DNA of 64,000 nucleotides, from contig NC_039513.1 of NCBI RefSeq assembly GCF_003672135.1, forward strand, positions 3,844,833-3,908,832, read 5' to 3'. The stretch comes from Ooceraea biroi. Lineage: Eukaryota; Arthropoda; Insecta; Hymenoptera; Formicidae. Every line of letters begins with the position of its first letter. Positions within the stretch are counted from its first letter, which is position 1. The translations under genes and the position numbers were made by a program. The notes under the pieces were generated by a model. The model saw nothing but the letters and a program-made list of their open reading frames with translations, was not told where the DNA came from and searched no databases. Positions 1 through 11,364 of the stretch are shown here, piece after piece.

Positions 1-1814
1 AATCTCTTTAGTAATTCCTGTAATTTGATCTTTATATTTTATTTGCTACACATAGCCATTATTAAAGAACGAAACCTTGCATTAAAATTTATTATCTATT
101 ATTTTATTTTTGTTAATTGGGTTTTAATATTTTAATTTATTTAAAAATAGACTATATTTATTGTAACAAATAAAATGTTTAATAAATATATTTCAGATTT
201 CTTAATGCATCAAATATTTAAAATAATCTTTTTTGAGATTTATAAATTTTAAACAAATGTAACAGAGATAATTTACATTTTTACATAGTTTAAAATACAA
301 TAATAAATATTGTATTTTACAAAATAAATATTGTATTTTACTAATTTCGAATACTAATTTAACTATTTCCTAATTATTAATCTATTCTATAGTACCTATG
401 AGTGACGTGGATAGCTATTGTCGCGTTGTATAATATAAATATATTGATAGTACATATAAAAATAAAAACATAGAGGATTTCGATAAGAATAGATTAGTAA
501 TTAGGAAGCGCGCCCCTCGCAAGCATCTGCCGTGAACATGTGACAATCCTGTGTCTTATCCTCACTTGGTGAATTCGCCACCCGTGCAGAGAGGCAAGGG
601 GAAAGAAGTAGGCGTAGCTCTTGAAAATCGCTTCAAAAGTGGAAGTAATTCCGACCACTTTAAATCATATTCTGCGATTTGACCTAACAATCTTAAATCT
701 GTACATCTGTAATAATAATTAAAAATAATTTCAGAGTTGAGAACATTTACGTCTCAGATAAAAGTTCATATCTTGACATAAATACGGAAACAGCAGCATC
801 GCGAAATTTATAACGCTAGTGTTTTTAGTGACATAACTTGTGTCAAAAAACTTTGATGCTGCACTTATCTTTCTTTGTGAAAAAGGAGGAAATAAACGTT
901 TAGTACTCAGCTCAATTTAACGAAAGTCGGTTAAGTCAGTATCGGCGGTCAGTATATCTATCTGTGTTTTTGAGCTTCTTCTTTGAATCGTAACCTACTT
1001 CGAACAAAGTGCCTTTGGCAATTTAGATTTCGGTTAAGCATCTTTCCCCCCCCCTCTCTCTCTCTTCTTTAATTTTCTTTTTTAGTTTATAGACCAACGA
1101 TTTTATTTTTGATACACATTACAATGCTTGTTGATTGCGATATGATTGACATTGAAATTGAGAAGGACGATTAATATACAAGAATAAAAATTTCAATATA
1201 TAATTGTGCACATAAATTGTGAATATTTTATATTTTTCTTTACTTTTTATATATTTTACTCTATATTTTAATATTCTGTCGAAAACTATATAATTAATGT
1301 ATATTACATAAATAAATATACTTTTCAATAATATCTAATTTTTAATAATATCTATATGTTTTTATGAAATACAATTACACATTAAAATAATAAGGTAGGA
1401 AATTATATGAATAATAATTGACTGTACAGAAAATGTTGATAGTTATTATGAAATGCTAAATCTAGTGAACAGTTTTTGCGAAAATGTTTAAATTACGCTA
1501 CATACATGCAGATATTTGAGTCATTTATACATATATACATATGTACATATAAATGAGAACCTCAAAAATGTGCATTTTACAAACTATAAAATCTTAATCA
1601 TTAACCTTACATGTATATGTTTATTTACAAATTTTCTTATATCATTTCGTCGTGAAAGTGAATATAATTATAAGATGACTGCTGTGCACAGGGCTACAGT
1701 TATCTTATTTTGTTTTTTATCTTTTTATGTTCCTATTATTTAAAACGTTTAGGCGTACATAAATTCAATTAAGTATGTACTTATACTTTTTTGCATATTC
1801 ATATTTCATCGTCG
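1..1814. other. AT-rich intergenic flank downstream of ELOVL A
   Basis: No coding sequence is supported; the short ORFs here are low-complexity AT reading frames. The stretch holds one small inverted-repeat element (367-507, listed separately), a poly-C/CT tract near 1046-1070 and, on the minus strand, a possible polyadenylation hexamer AATAAA at 1625-1620. That hexamer would lie about 190 bases beyond the ELOVL A stop codon. Confidence 0.6.
367..507. mobile_element. Small MITE-like element with 22-24 bp terminal inverted repeats
   Basis: The left end (367-388) begins TTCCTAATTATTAATC and the right end (486-507) is its reverse complement with one mismatch. The interior is about 100 bp of AT-rich sequence with no ORF. 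A short non-autonomous DNA transposon is the simplest reading. No clear target duplication was found, so the family cannot be named. Confidence 0.5.
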
Positions 1815-4385
1815 TTAAGTTGCTTTTGTCTTATAAGCCTTTCGATAAAAGTCGCTGAATAAATAGATGAAGATTATGACGTTTGTCAAGAACATATAAG
1901 TCAATGCTTTTGGCATTCGGCAGTCCATGGCCAAAGTCAGAATTAAGTAGAATAACATTATTCCAAACTGCAGCTGCAATACGATAGAGAATATCAATTA
2001 TTAAATATAAAATGTGTAATTAATTGCGTATTTTCACAACATGCTTTTTTGATGAAATAGATAATTAAAATATGTCAAGCAGATTAATTGACGAGAATAT
2101 ACGAAGAAAACAAAATTAAAAAATTTTCATTAAAAAATATATGAAATGAAATGTAAAATAAATGTTTAATGGAATAATTGGACTTTAAGTAATTGGTGCA
2201 TTATTTTGACAAGTTAATAATATGTGGAGAATAATTACCAGTTGTATCCAGGTCATATATTTCTTCCACCAGAGATATTTCCTATATTTGGAGCCAAGCG
2301 CCGCGATCAAATAATAACTGTACATGATGATGTGAACTACAGAATTTAAAAAACCCACGACGACACCTTGTTCACCAGGTAACAATTTTAAGTAGCACCA
2401 CGAGAAAACAGCCGTTACGGTATGATGATAAACGTGAAGAAAAGTTACTTGATTTTGTTTTTTTCTCAGAACAAAGAATACCTTTAAAAAACAAAAGAAA
2501 ATGTTACGTTATGTTGAAATATATAATATTATATTGCATAGAATAATGTTCTTTATTTTATTTAAGAAAATCTCATTATACATGCGCGCGAATATATTAA
2601 CTTGTCTTTATGTTATTTTAATAACATAATTTAAAATTTTTACTACATATATTTCAGATTTTGTAATATATGACATTTTTTAATATTATGCCTAAAGAAG
2701 AAAGTATAATACTTAAATAATTTTTTTATAATCTATTCATTATGGAAAATCAAAGCCGACATGAGTTAACAATTGCTGTTCCACTAACCGTGTTATCAAA
2801 GCACTTTGTTCGTATTTCGAAATGTGTGATTCTAATTCTTTAGATGAATTAAGTGTTGAAACAATGTTGTAACTTTTAAATGATAACGGAAACGCGATAA
2901 TACGCTTCATTAATTCATGTTAACGTATGAAATCTTTATAGGTCACTTAATGTTCAACGCATCAGTTATTATTGTTTAGTTCATTAATCACATTAGTATA
3001 AACATTTGCTTACCGTGTCCAAAAGTTCGATGATTTTTGCAAAGAAATACCACCATGCACCTCGCGATAACTGTGCGAAACAAACACAGAAATATTAAAA
3101 ATGTATTTATTATTTCCTGACAGTAACTATCGAACAATAAAAGAGAAATATTACTTACTGCTGTTTGCAGGTCGTTAGCCTTTGAACCATGATTTTGAAA
3201 ACTACATCCATTAGAAAAAATCAAGTGTCTAATGTCAATATCCAGTGCCTGAAATCGCATTTTATGCAGAAATTGTTCTATATTTCGAATGATAATAGAA
3301 TAGCTTTTTTAGATAAATTATATATTTAATTCTTATTTATTTTATTTCAATGGGTGTCATAGAATTAAAATTAATTAACTTTTTCGTAACGTATCCAGAT
3401 TAAACATAATTAATACGTCAACAAAATAATATTCTTTTCGAAGTAAAACATCGAAGAATGAAACGGATTGCATATTGCAGTCTGCTTTATTATAATATTA
3501 AACGGATAAAGAGCCACTGTGTTACACTCACCAAAGATGTTAACCAGATACTGAAGAGTACTTGGAATGCGTTGTACAATATCATAACGGTATTAAGTTG
3601 AAAGGCTGGTCTTTTCTCCATCATTTTTGGACCAGCTTTTAATACAAATATTAAATATGTACCCACAATACATAACATAGGACCCGGAGAACCCATTAAA
3701 GGCCATGAATCCACATTTGGATCTGTTAAAAAAATACCAATTTTTTTGTAAAAGAATATCAATTCTTTATAATGCGTTTACATAATGAGATATCTGTAAC
3801 TTCAGTCAAGTGACAGATATAATTATAAATTTTCGTTAGTAGTGATGGCTTCCGGATGGATACCGTGTCCCTTGACAGCTTTGTGACATTTCGCAAACAT
3901 TGCAGTTTACATCATCAGGGTAACATTATTATCACATCGGATATCATTTACATCATTATTATCATATCGGATATCTAGTATCGGAGAGACCAGCCCTGAT
4001 GATGCAAATTGCAATGTTTGCGAAACATCGGCACAAAGCTATTAAGGAATGCGCTATGCATCCGGAAGTCATCACTACTGATAAAACTGATCGTCGCGAA
4101 AGCTTCAAAGTCAAAATTATAAATTTTGTTTTTCTTTCTAAACATAGAAACGCAACTGCTGAAATTGGATCTAGCATCAGATAATATAAGTTTGCATTTT
4201 ATCATGAGAATTGTCATTGGATTAGCAATGCAAATTTATATAATATAATATACAAAGCGCGCGCGATCATTCTGATACAATTAAATTATATAATTAAGAT
4301 ATTTTAATTAAATAACAGAATTGAAAATATTGCACAAAATAATAATTTAATGATAATAAGTATTGTATAATACATAAAATAAATG

Positions 4386-4420
<35 letters not shown>

Positions 4421-4576
4421 AAAAAATATAAAGAAATATCGTTATTATCGTTTATTGAGAACTCTTCTAAAAAACACTTTTTATTTTATAATTTGTAATA
4501 TTTTAATAAGCATACCTTTAACATTTTGCAGAACTTCATTATAATTGCTGACTACGTGTCGTATAAGATTGGCCAT
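1815..4576 (-). CDS. ELOVL A: elongation of very long chain fatty acids protein (6 coding exons, 266 aa)
   Basis: Predicted 3-ketoacyl-CoA synthase of the ELO family. It condenses malonyl-CoA with a long-chain acyl-CoA in the ER membrane, the rate-limiting step of elongation. Exons on the minus strand: 4576-4516 (MANLIRHVV...), 3722-3532, 3248-3159, 3070-3014, 2481-2239, 1973-1815. All have GT/AG borders, and the phases close to 801 nt including TAA. Visible motifs are the D-P start of exon 2 (Asp21 codon split G|AT), ELLDTVFFVLRKK, the histidine box HVYHH (residues 149-153), the HIIMYSYY motif and the WWKKY motif. Several hydrophobic segments fit a seven-pass membrane protein. The length is typical of the family. 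Exon 3 (residues 85-114) diverges from its two neighbours and lacks the C-Q-P/C-Q-S motif, having GCSFQNHG instead. The C-terminus is short and has no dilysine signal. A good acceptor 34 nt before the ATG (TATATTCCAG ending at 4611) suggests an intron in the 5' UTR. The specific substrate cannot be told from sequence. Confidence 0.93.
3832..4085. repeat. Inverted repeat in ELOVL A intron 1 with hammerhead-like (Penelope-type) cores
   Basis: Two arms of about 88 bp (3835-3922 and 3993-4083) are imperfect reverse complements separated by about 70 bp. Each arm read outward contains CTGATGA, then a short hairpin closed by GYAAA/TTTGC, then GAAA. This is the conserved core order of a hammerhead ribozyme. 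Such cores are known from the terminal repeats of Penelope-like retroelements. In the right arm, GCC before CTGATGA can pair with GGC after GAAACATC. No reverse transcriptase or other coding remnant lies nearby, so this would be a terminal-repeat fragment or a derived non-autonomous element. Ribozyme activity is untested. Confidence 0.45.
4389..4417. repeat. (AT)n microsatellite in ELOVL A intron 1
   Basis: Uninterrupted alternating AT of about 29 bases inside the first coding intron of ELOVL A. Confidence 0.9.
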
Positions 4577-4610
4577 GATATATCGCGTTCACGTAATAAT
4601 TGTTGAAAAT

Positions 4611-5709
4611 CTGGAATATAAATATATAAAAATGCACTCGTTTAAGTTTTAAATATCTAATTTTCAATTTTATATGATTTTTAATCCTGTCGATATAAGT
4701 CTGTTATATGTTTAGCTTCACACTTTAAAAATGTTCAGACTTACAAACGTGAACGCCGAACGCGGAAACTTGAAATGCGATTCTTTTGCAGTGAATTCAC
4801 CCCTTTTCTTCTAACAGCCGATGAAAATCTTGTGCCCGTTAATTCTACAAACTTAATAATATAAAGCCTCCTGCTGTTTCTTCTTAGTCCAGTATTTCTC
4901 AAGTGTTTCTTGGTCACCGACCTCCGCTGAGAAGAGAGTCTTACCAAAAACTGATCGTTCACCGTAGTGAGCGCCTACCAAGAGGACCACTGTTCAGCAA
5001 ACGATCCCCACCGCAACCTGTCGAACTCGACTTCCGTCATTTCCAGTAACGCAATAAGAGGTCATTGGTAACGGTGAAAAACGAAGAGACGGATAAGCAA
5101 ATAGACTAATGGAAATGAGAAATTAATGTTTCGTTTGATTGACTATTCATTTCTGATTGATTAGATTGACACTAACATAAGAAAGATAGCAAGAAGAGAA
5201 GGATGCACGAGAGGGAAATGACAAATCGAAAGGATAATAAGTGGAAATGGCGAAAGAGAAGAGAAAAAGAATGTTTCGCAGAAAAGGAGAACGCATTAGA
5301 GGAATCCAGGAAGATGACCGCGAAGGTGTATGTGTCACGTATGGATGGATGAACATAGTCCGTTTAATAAGTGGCAAGTCGGTGAATGGTAAAAGCGTTA
5401 ATTTAATGAACCTCCTTTTTAACTTTCATGATGTATTTAGCAAATTATGACAGATAAGCTGAGCTTATTTTACTACAAATTTCTCATCCTCTGAATGTGT
5501 GTCAAGCTAAAAGTCTATCAAAATAATGCACGTAAAATTTCGTGATCTATTAAAGAATAGAATTAATTTGCGATTAATCTAACATTAGCCTTGGGAGGTC
5601 AGTAACTTATTTCACATTTATTTCGTATACAATGCGCATTTCATTGTGAAATGACTCTCGTAATTCCAACTCGTAGTCTTATCTATTCAAATTTTTTTCC
5701 GATTGATTC
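4611..5709. other. Intergenic region upstream of ELOVL A
   Basis: No gene is supported. It should contain the ELOVL A promoter and any 5' untranslated exon, because a splice acceptor sits at 4612-4611 on the minus strand. I cannot locate the donor or the transcription start. The ORFs at 4741-4962 and 5147-5450 overlap on both strands, lack recognisable motifs and are probably chance. Confidence 0.4.
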
Positions 5710-5716
5710 TATTAAA

Positions 5717-6027
5717 CGCAGGCCTGTGGCCGATTTGCACTTTTCGGCCGATCTTGTCTATTACCATCCCCACTCCTTTTGTTTCATAGTATCTAGGCGG
5801 CTCGCGGAGACGTCAAGACGTTCAAGCTCAGGGACGGATTAGTTGTAAGTCGTGTATGGACCTTTGACATTGGGTGTGTCTCGCGCGCTGTTCTGTTTAT
5901 TATTATTATTATTAATATATTATACAATTAAAGGTAAATAAAATGGAATACGTATGTTAATTGTGTAAGATATATTTATATAAAATTAACAAGATCGGCC
6001 GAAAAGTGCAAATCGGCCGCAGGCCTG
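5717..6027. mobile_element. Non-autonomous DNA transposon (MITE) with about 39-bp terminal inverted repeats
   Basis: Left end 5719-5757 and right end 5989-6027 are reverse complements over about 39 bp with one mismatch. Both begin CAGGCCTG followed by GGCCGATTTGCAC, and are GC-rich in an AT-rich setting. TATTAAA occurs just outside both ends (5710-5716 and 6028-6034), a possible target duplication, with two unexplained bases at the left junction. The interior of about 230 bp is AT-rich. Ends beginning CAG with a 7-8 bp duplication would suit a hAT-like or P-like element, but the superfamily is not established. Confidence 0.65.
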
Positions 6028-6246
6028 TATTAAAGTATTAACAACCGCACGTTTCCAAGATCGTTTACCCGAATAGACTTGTTGACATAATTCAGCATCT
6101 ATCAATGTCTTACGAATTCCGCTAATCTTGCCTCCAACTCTGAAAGTGTAGAATTGGAAGCTGAAAACGGTACCGTCTTCGTGCAATGATGCTTTTATTA
6201 TGTATAGATTTACATATATTATAATCTGGTCTTCAACAAGAAACAA
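5986..6246 (-). other. Open reading frame of 86 codons running into the 5.7-6.0 kb MITE
   Basis: A minus-strand ORF whose last dozen residues (ACGRFALFGRSC) are encoded by the terminal repeat of the MITE. The rest, including RVGGKISGIRKTLIDAELC, lies outside it. I recognise no domain. It could be a fragment of an older exon or transposon, or chance. No splice sites stand out. Confidence 0.15.
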
Positions 6247-6329
6247 CTACTTAATAATGATAATACAAAATAATGATGGATAAAAATACAATATATTTAT
6301 AGATATCTTTATGAGATTAAACGTGTCAA

Positions 6330-6800
6330 GGCATACCCTAGGCATACTTCCAAACAAAATGTATGTGGAAGGAGAGAGAAGTCATGGGAACATATCTGGG
6401 AGGAATCTATTAATTAGAGAGAGAGGTACATGTGGCAGAAAAGGGTGTTAGAGGTACTAGGGAAGGAGGGAAAGGGACAGAAATGTATGACGGAGTTGGA
6501 GGGATTGAGGAGGAAGAAGGAGAATGAATGGAGGAGTGAGAGAGAGTGGAAGAAAGATAAGTGAATGAGTGAAGATATTGTAGTTATTGTAAATAGAAGC
6601 GGAAGTTCTTAGATTAGGACGATGTAGAATAAGTGAGGAGAGAGAGGTAGAAGGCGTGAGTGCGTAGTTAGATTAGTGAATAGATAGGTTAGTGTGTAAG
6701 AAAGATAAAAATGTAAATAATAAATGTAAAAATATAAATGTATATATAAAATATTTGGCGGCATTCAATATTTGTAACCCTAAGGGGAATCAATAAACTA
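6330..6800 (+). pseudogene. LINE 3' fragment (C-terminal end of ORF2 plus 3' UTR)
   Basis: The plus strand is unusually purine-rich and encodes a decayed tail of a non-LTR retrotransposon. It has remnants of the motif W-E-H-I-W-E-E, which follows a C-terminal Cys/His knuckle in these elements. A 53-codon open stretch runs from RERYMWQKRV to EWKKDK and ends in TGA near 6562. About 230 bp of AT-rich 3' UTR follow. The same C-terminal pattern occurs in the larger LINE at 36.8-38.5 kb in opposite orientation, so both probably belong to one family. It is heavily 5'-truncated and certainly inactive. Confidence 0.65.
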
Positions 6801-8242
6801 TATATTACTATGAAAACTAGTTAATCGTTATATGAATTTCGAAGAATCTCGAGTTGCAAAACTGCAATAAATTCGTTCAAATGTTTACCGTCGTATATTT
6901 GACAGGAATAAGCAAGACAGAACTGCGTACAGAAATGTTTGAGACATAACGACACGACTAACGCTACGATTATATCAAGATTTTTCGCAAACTTATGTAA
7001 CTTGCATTTCCAATATATATATATTAGAACACAAACCTTATTTATTATTAATTATTTAATTTAATATTAAATATATTACGCAGAGAAGATAGATTATATG
7101 CATTACCATAAAACTTAAATTTATTTGCAGAAATAATTATGCAAGCTATTATTTCATGTATAAATTTCCACATAATAGAAAAATGAGTTAATATTACTAT
7201 TACTAATAGTTAATAAACAGAAGATTAATTTGAAAAGGTCTTTTTTGATATATCCTACTATGTCTACATACTTATTTAAAAAAATGTTTTTATTTATTAT
7301 AATCATCACATACGTGACAATCCTTTTTATATATCTTTTCATTTGTTGTCTATCTATTCATAATAAACATATTATGAACTATAAATATTATTAATGGCAG
7401 TAAATTTACAAACTATAAAATTATTAGTTATTTTAAAAAGTAAGAAGAATGATAGGATTCAAATATTGGATGAGGAATCGTTCTTGTTTGCCCGGAATAA
7501 ACAAGTCGAGTATTAAAGGAAGAGTACTTTTAAGAAAGAAAAAAATGCAAGTCATTTTTGTACATGAAGTAATTTTGCACATTGCATGCGAAGTAAGTTT
7601 TAATTATAAATCATTTCTTAGTTTCTTTAAAATATGAAATATTTATATGACATATTATTAATTCGCAAATGTTAATCATACCTTATCGTCACATAAATCA
7701 CATTACTTTCAGCTTGGTGTAAAAAATGATAAAGAAATTTTGAATACTAGTGACTAGTTTATATCAATAAGAATAAATTATATGTCTTATTATCACATGT
7801 GTAAAAAAAAGCATTATACAGTTTAATTTTATTCGATAGATTTATCCGATGAGTTATTGCAATTTGTACTGAGAAAAAAATATTTATGTGCTAAAACATG
7901 TGTTGCTGCCAAGTGAAAATCGCACAGAGATGTTTAACGTCCTTAACTGCGTAGAGAAAAATCAAGTTAGCACCGTTAGAAGAAGGTGCTGCCAGTATGT
8001 TTTATTTTCATAATGCAGCTCAGGCATACTCGTCACAGACGTTAAATGGTAGAAGCGATTTTACGGCTGTATCGTATAACAAGTTGTGAAATTTGCAGCT
8101 ACGATATTACGAGATTAATGCGATGTCATGTAAATGTCATGCAAGATAGTACAATTACATATATAATTTATTCATCTTGTTATGATTACTTATTTCGCAC
8201 ATAACTAAAAGAAATTTGTTCAAAAGCAACAAATTAATTTTA
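6801..8242. other. Intergenic, no gene seen
   Basis: AT-rich sequence with only short ORFs of biased composition (for example 7154-7342 and 7449-7637). I see no splice-consistent exons, RNA genes or clear repeats. Confidence 0.5.
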
Positions 8243-8244
8243 AT

Positions 8245-8580
8245 CTATATCAGGGTGTTTCATTTTAAGTGATATGGTCGATTATCTCGCGAATCGATGA
8301 TTTAATGGAAAAATTTTCCCAACGAAAATTGCATGGCTTGAAGGGGGACACATGATGGAAATTTGGACTTGACCTTGAGTGAACGTGCCAAGGTCATATG
8401 GAGTTCAACTTTGTTTTTTTAAATGAAAACCTCTATTTTTTATTGCAGATTCTGATTTTTCGTCGAAAAGTAAGTAACTTTTGTTGGAAACAGTGTTTTT
8501 AAAAAAGCCCTCCTTAACCCGAAAACTCAGGTTCAACCTTTGGCGGACCAATGATAACAGACACTGAAGTTTTTCTTACA
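8245..8580. repeat. Dispersed repeat beginning CAGGGTGTTTCATTTTAAG
   Basis: The segment starts with the CAGGGTGT motif that commonly marks ends of interspersed repeats in insects. It continues with a block of balanced base composition (GGGGGACACATGATGG, TGGACTTGACCTTGAG) that I recall from several hymenopteran genomes. It has no ORF. Other CAGGGTGT-type starts occur at 16973 and 28125 in this window, but the sequence that follows differs. Assignment as a repeat rests on memory of the family and needs a genome self-comparison. Confidence 0.4.
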
Positions 8581-8734
8581 AGGGGAACAGCAGGCATTAT
8601 TATCACCGATTTTGCTGAGTCTTATATATGTTGTTCCATCTTCCCACTAATTCATCGTAAAAGGATACGACTCACCTCTCAAGCATTCTCGAGAAAAACG
8701 TGTTTAAAAATGTACGCGCTCGTAATGTAATACA

Positions 8735-8842
8735 ATTATTGAATGCATTTATATGTACATACAAATAATACAAATAATTATAATTATAATTAATTATAAT
8801 TTATAATTTGTATTATTTGTACATATAAATAAATTCAATAAT
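8735..8842. repeat. 108-bp near-perfect palindrome
   Basis: Arms 8735-8788 and 8792-8842 are reverse complements with a few mismatches (outer motif ATTATTGAATGCATTTATAT). The whole block can fold into a single AT-rich hairpin. A miniature inverted-repeat transposon is likely. No clear target duplication is visible. Confidence 0.6.
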
Positions 8843-11364
8843 TTTATTAGTCTAATCAGAAATGCTATGCCTAATGCTTTAATTTAAATAAAGCAAATTT
8901 TCAAGATCTCGAGTTAATTATTTTACAGATCATTATAAGCTTATTGTACAAGTACACGGCTGTGCGAAATCTATTGTTACTATCAGCTGCTTCTGGTTGA
9001 ATTAACATTGTAAATAGCAGATGCTTTAAGAAAAAGTTTTTAAGTAATTTTAAGTTAACAGAATTACGAACAGATCAGATGGATCGCATGTAAGAAGATG
9101 AGACTACTGTAAACCTCGCAAAAAATTCTTATGTCAATCTGATTTTAACTGCTCTTGACAAAAATTTATTATTGAAAGCAGAGGTATGCGCGTACTAGCC
9201 GTGGCAAACCGTGATTTATACCGCTGTAAGTGTCGAATTCACCGTTGATAGTGTGCAAAACAATTATGACACTGACGTCATTGATAGCAGCCCAGCCAAT
9301 AAGAGACACGAAGACATTATGAGCAAAAATAGACTTGAAGCGTTCAACATTGCTTTCTATCGTTCGTAGTTTACGTAGTAAGAAGTAAGTTAACGATTTG
9401 CATCCGGAAAGTAGAATTATGTGCTTCTACTAGTGGGTCAAACGTTGAAGAGAATGCCTCCGATAGGGTTGCAACGGACTTGGATTTATGATTGAAAACA
9501 TGAATTAAACAGGTTCAACTGTGATGCTTCTCGATATTCTATGATCAAGCAACGCGGTAGCGTCGCGACGCCAAGTACATAACTTGGCCAATTAATAACT
9601 TGAATATTGCAGTGTGTTTTACTTTGTGTAATACTTTGGACATCTTCAGTAAATAAATATTCCTAAAAAAATCTTTTTTAAAAAAGAAAAAATATATATG
9701 CCAAGTACATAAAAAATCCCAACTTGTCAAAAATCAAAACTAAATATGAAATAGTTAACTAGCCAAGTACCTAGAAGCAATTCAGTTTGAGTATCACGGA
9801 TTTGTATGAATAAAAAATTGAATAAAACATACACGTACGTGTACGCGCGTTCAAAACTATTTTTTATTTCAATATTTCAATTCTTGTTATATTTTTTCTT
9901 TCTTCTTTTTTTAAATGAAAAATATCTTATACAAAAATTTTAACAAATTAATTTAATATTTAAAATTATAATAATTTAGTTTTGTACTGCATATTAAAAA
10001 CAAGAAAAACAAGACAGACAAGAGCCATGAATTACTTTTGATTATACTTCTCTTGTAAGCGAAGCACTATACTCTTCAACAGAAATATTTGTAGCCTTCA
10101 TCGACGAATTTTCAAGATCATGGACCAGGAATAACGGTATCTTTGGCAGCATCTCCTCAACAAAAGCGGGACTTGCTATGGATACGCGTTCCTCGCTATC
10201 TCTGTCTATTTTCTTTTCTCTCTTTCTCTTAGCTGTCCCCGTTCGAAACATGCACTTAAAAAAAGTAGGTCATGTAGCAGCTCTTTCACAGGCCACGGTC
10301 ATGGCCATGATTAATGATTCAGCCGAATGTAACCAGCCAGATAGCAAAAAAAAAAGAGGAAAAAGAAAAACCAATCTTAGTTGCGCAAGATTAAGATTCC
10401 GATTATACGGAAATGGGTACATCAAATAAGGAATTATTGATATGCATTTTATCGGGGACAATTAAAGATATATAGGAAATTCCTTGTACAGTTCTCATTT
10501 TTTCTATTTAATGTGTATCAAATCTCAACTTCTCAAGTACATTTCCGCGGCTATTCTTTCGAAAAATTTATTGTTCTCTTCGAACTAAATTAGTGTACCA
10601 ATTAGTTTTATTTTAGCGAGTTCTAATGTGTGTGTGTTTCATCACCATACACATACACATGCACACAGATATGTGAAACATTAATATTGTTAAAATTTAC
10701 GTTAGATTACGATATATTAAATTATGTTAACGTAATTACGTTAAATTACGTTAGATATTAGATTAGGATAATAAACAAAAAATAATGTTATGAAAATCAA
10801 ACAGTCGTTTACAAATAAGAAGCTACATTTAAAAAATGTATATATACGGTCTTCGTAGCAAACAGATTAACATTTGCGACATGCATATTATCTATATTTA
10901 AAGAGCGGTAATAGGCACATATAGGTTAAATTTATTGTATTAACTATGGTTTATTATAATCAACTATTTATATTTCTTATATTTCTTATTAACTTATCAC
11001 AAAAAGTTTCTCAATTATATAAGCAGAACCCAATTACATTACAGTTTAATAATATAATTTATATATATACCTAATTAAATATGTACGATTCCTAATGATT
11101 ATATTCGTGTAATAAAGCTAATTGTGATCTTTTATTCACTGTATTAACATCGACGTTAAAAATATTCGATGGTGATAATTTGTATTAGAGTTTATGACAT
11201 TACCGTTTTAGACAGTCTTGATGAAGAAGAAAAGAGTATCCTTCACCTGACATTAAAAATTGCTTATTTCTAACTTTAAAGTTATACATTTTAAAAAATA
11301 GAATAATTTAAAGAAGAATAGAAATAGAATACAGAAAGGAGCTTTTATGTCGCCAGTAAATTAA
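8843..11364. other. Intergenic, no supported gene
   Basis: Mostly AT-rich. The 9180-9480 and 10040-10430 segments are less AT-rich. A minus-strand ORF at 10042-10251 (69 aa, N-terminal basic stretch KRKREKKID) overlaps a plus-strand ORF at 10178-10429. Neither shows a recognisable domain. A short run of ACGTTA-type repeats lies at 10695-10755. Confidence 0.45.
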
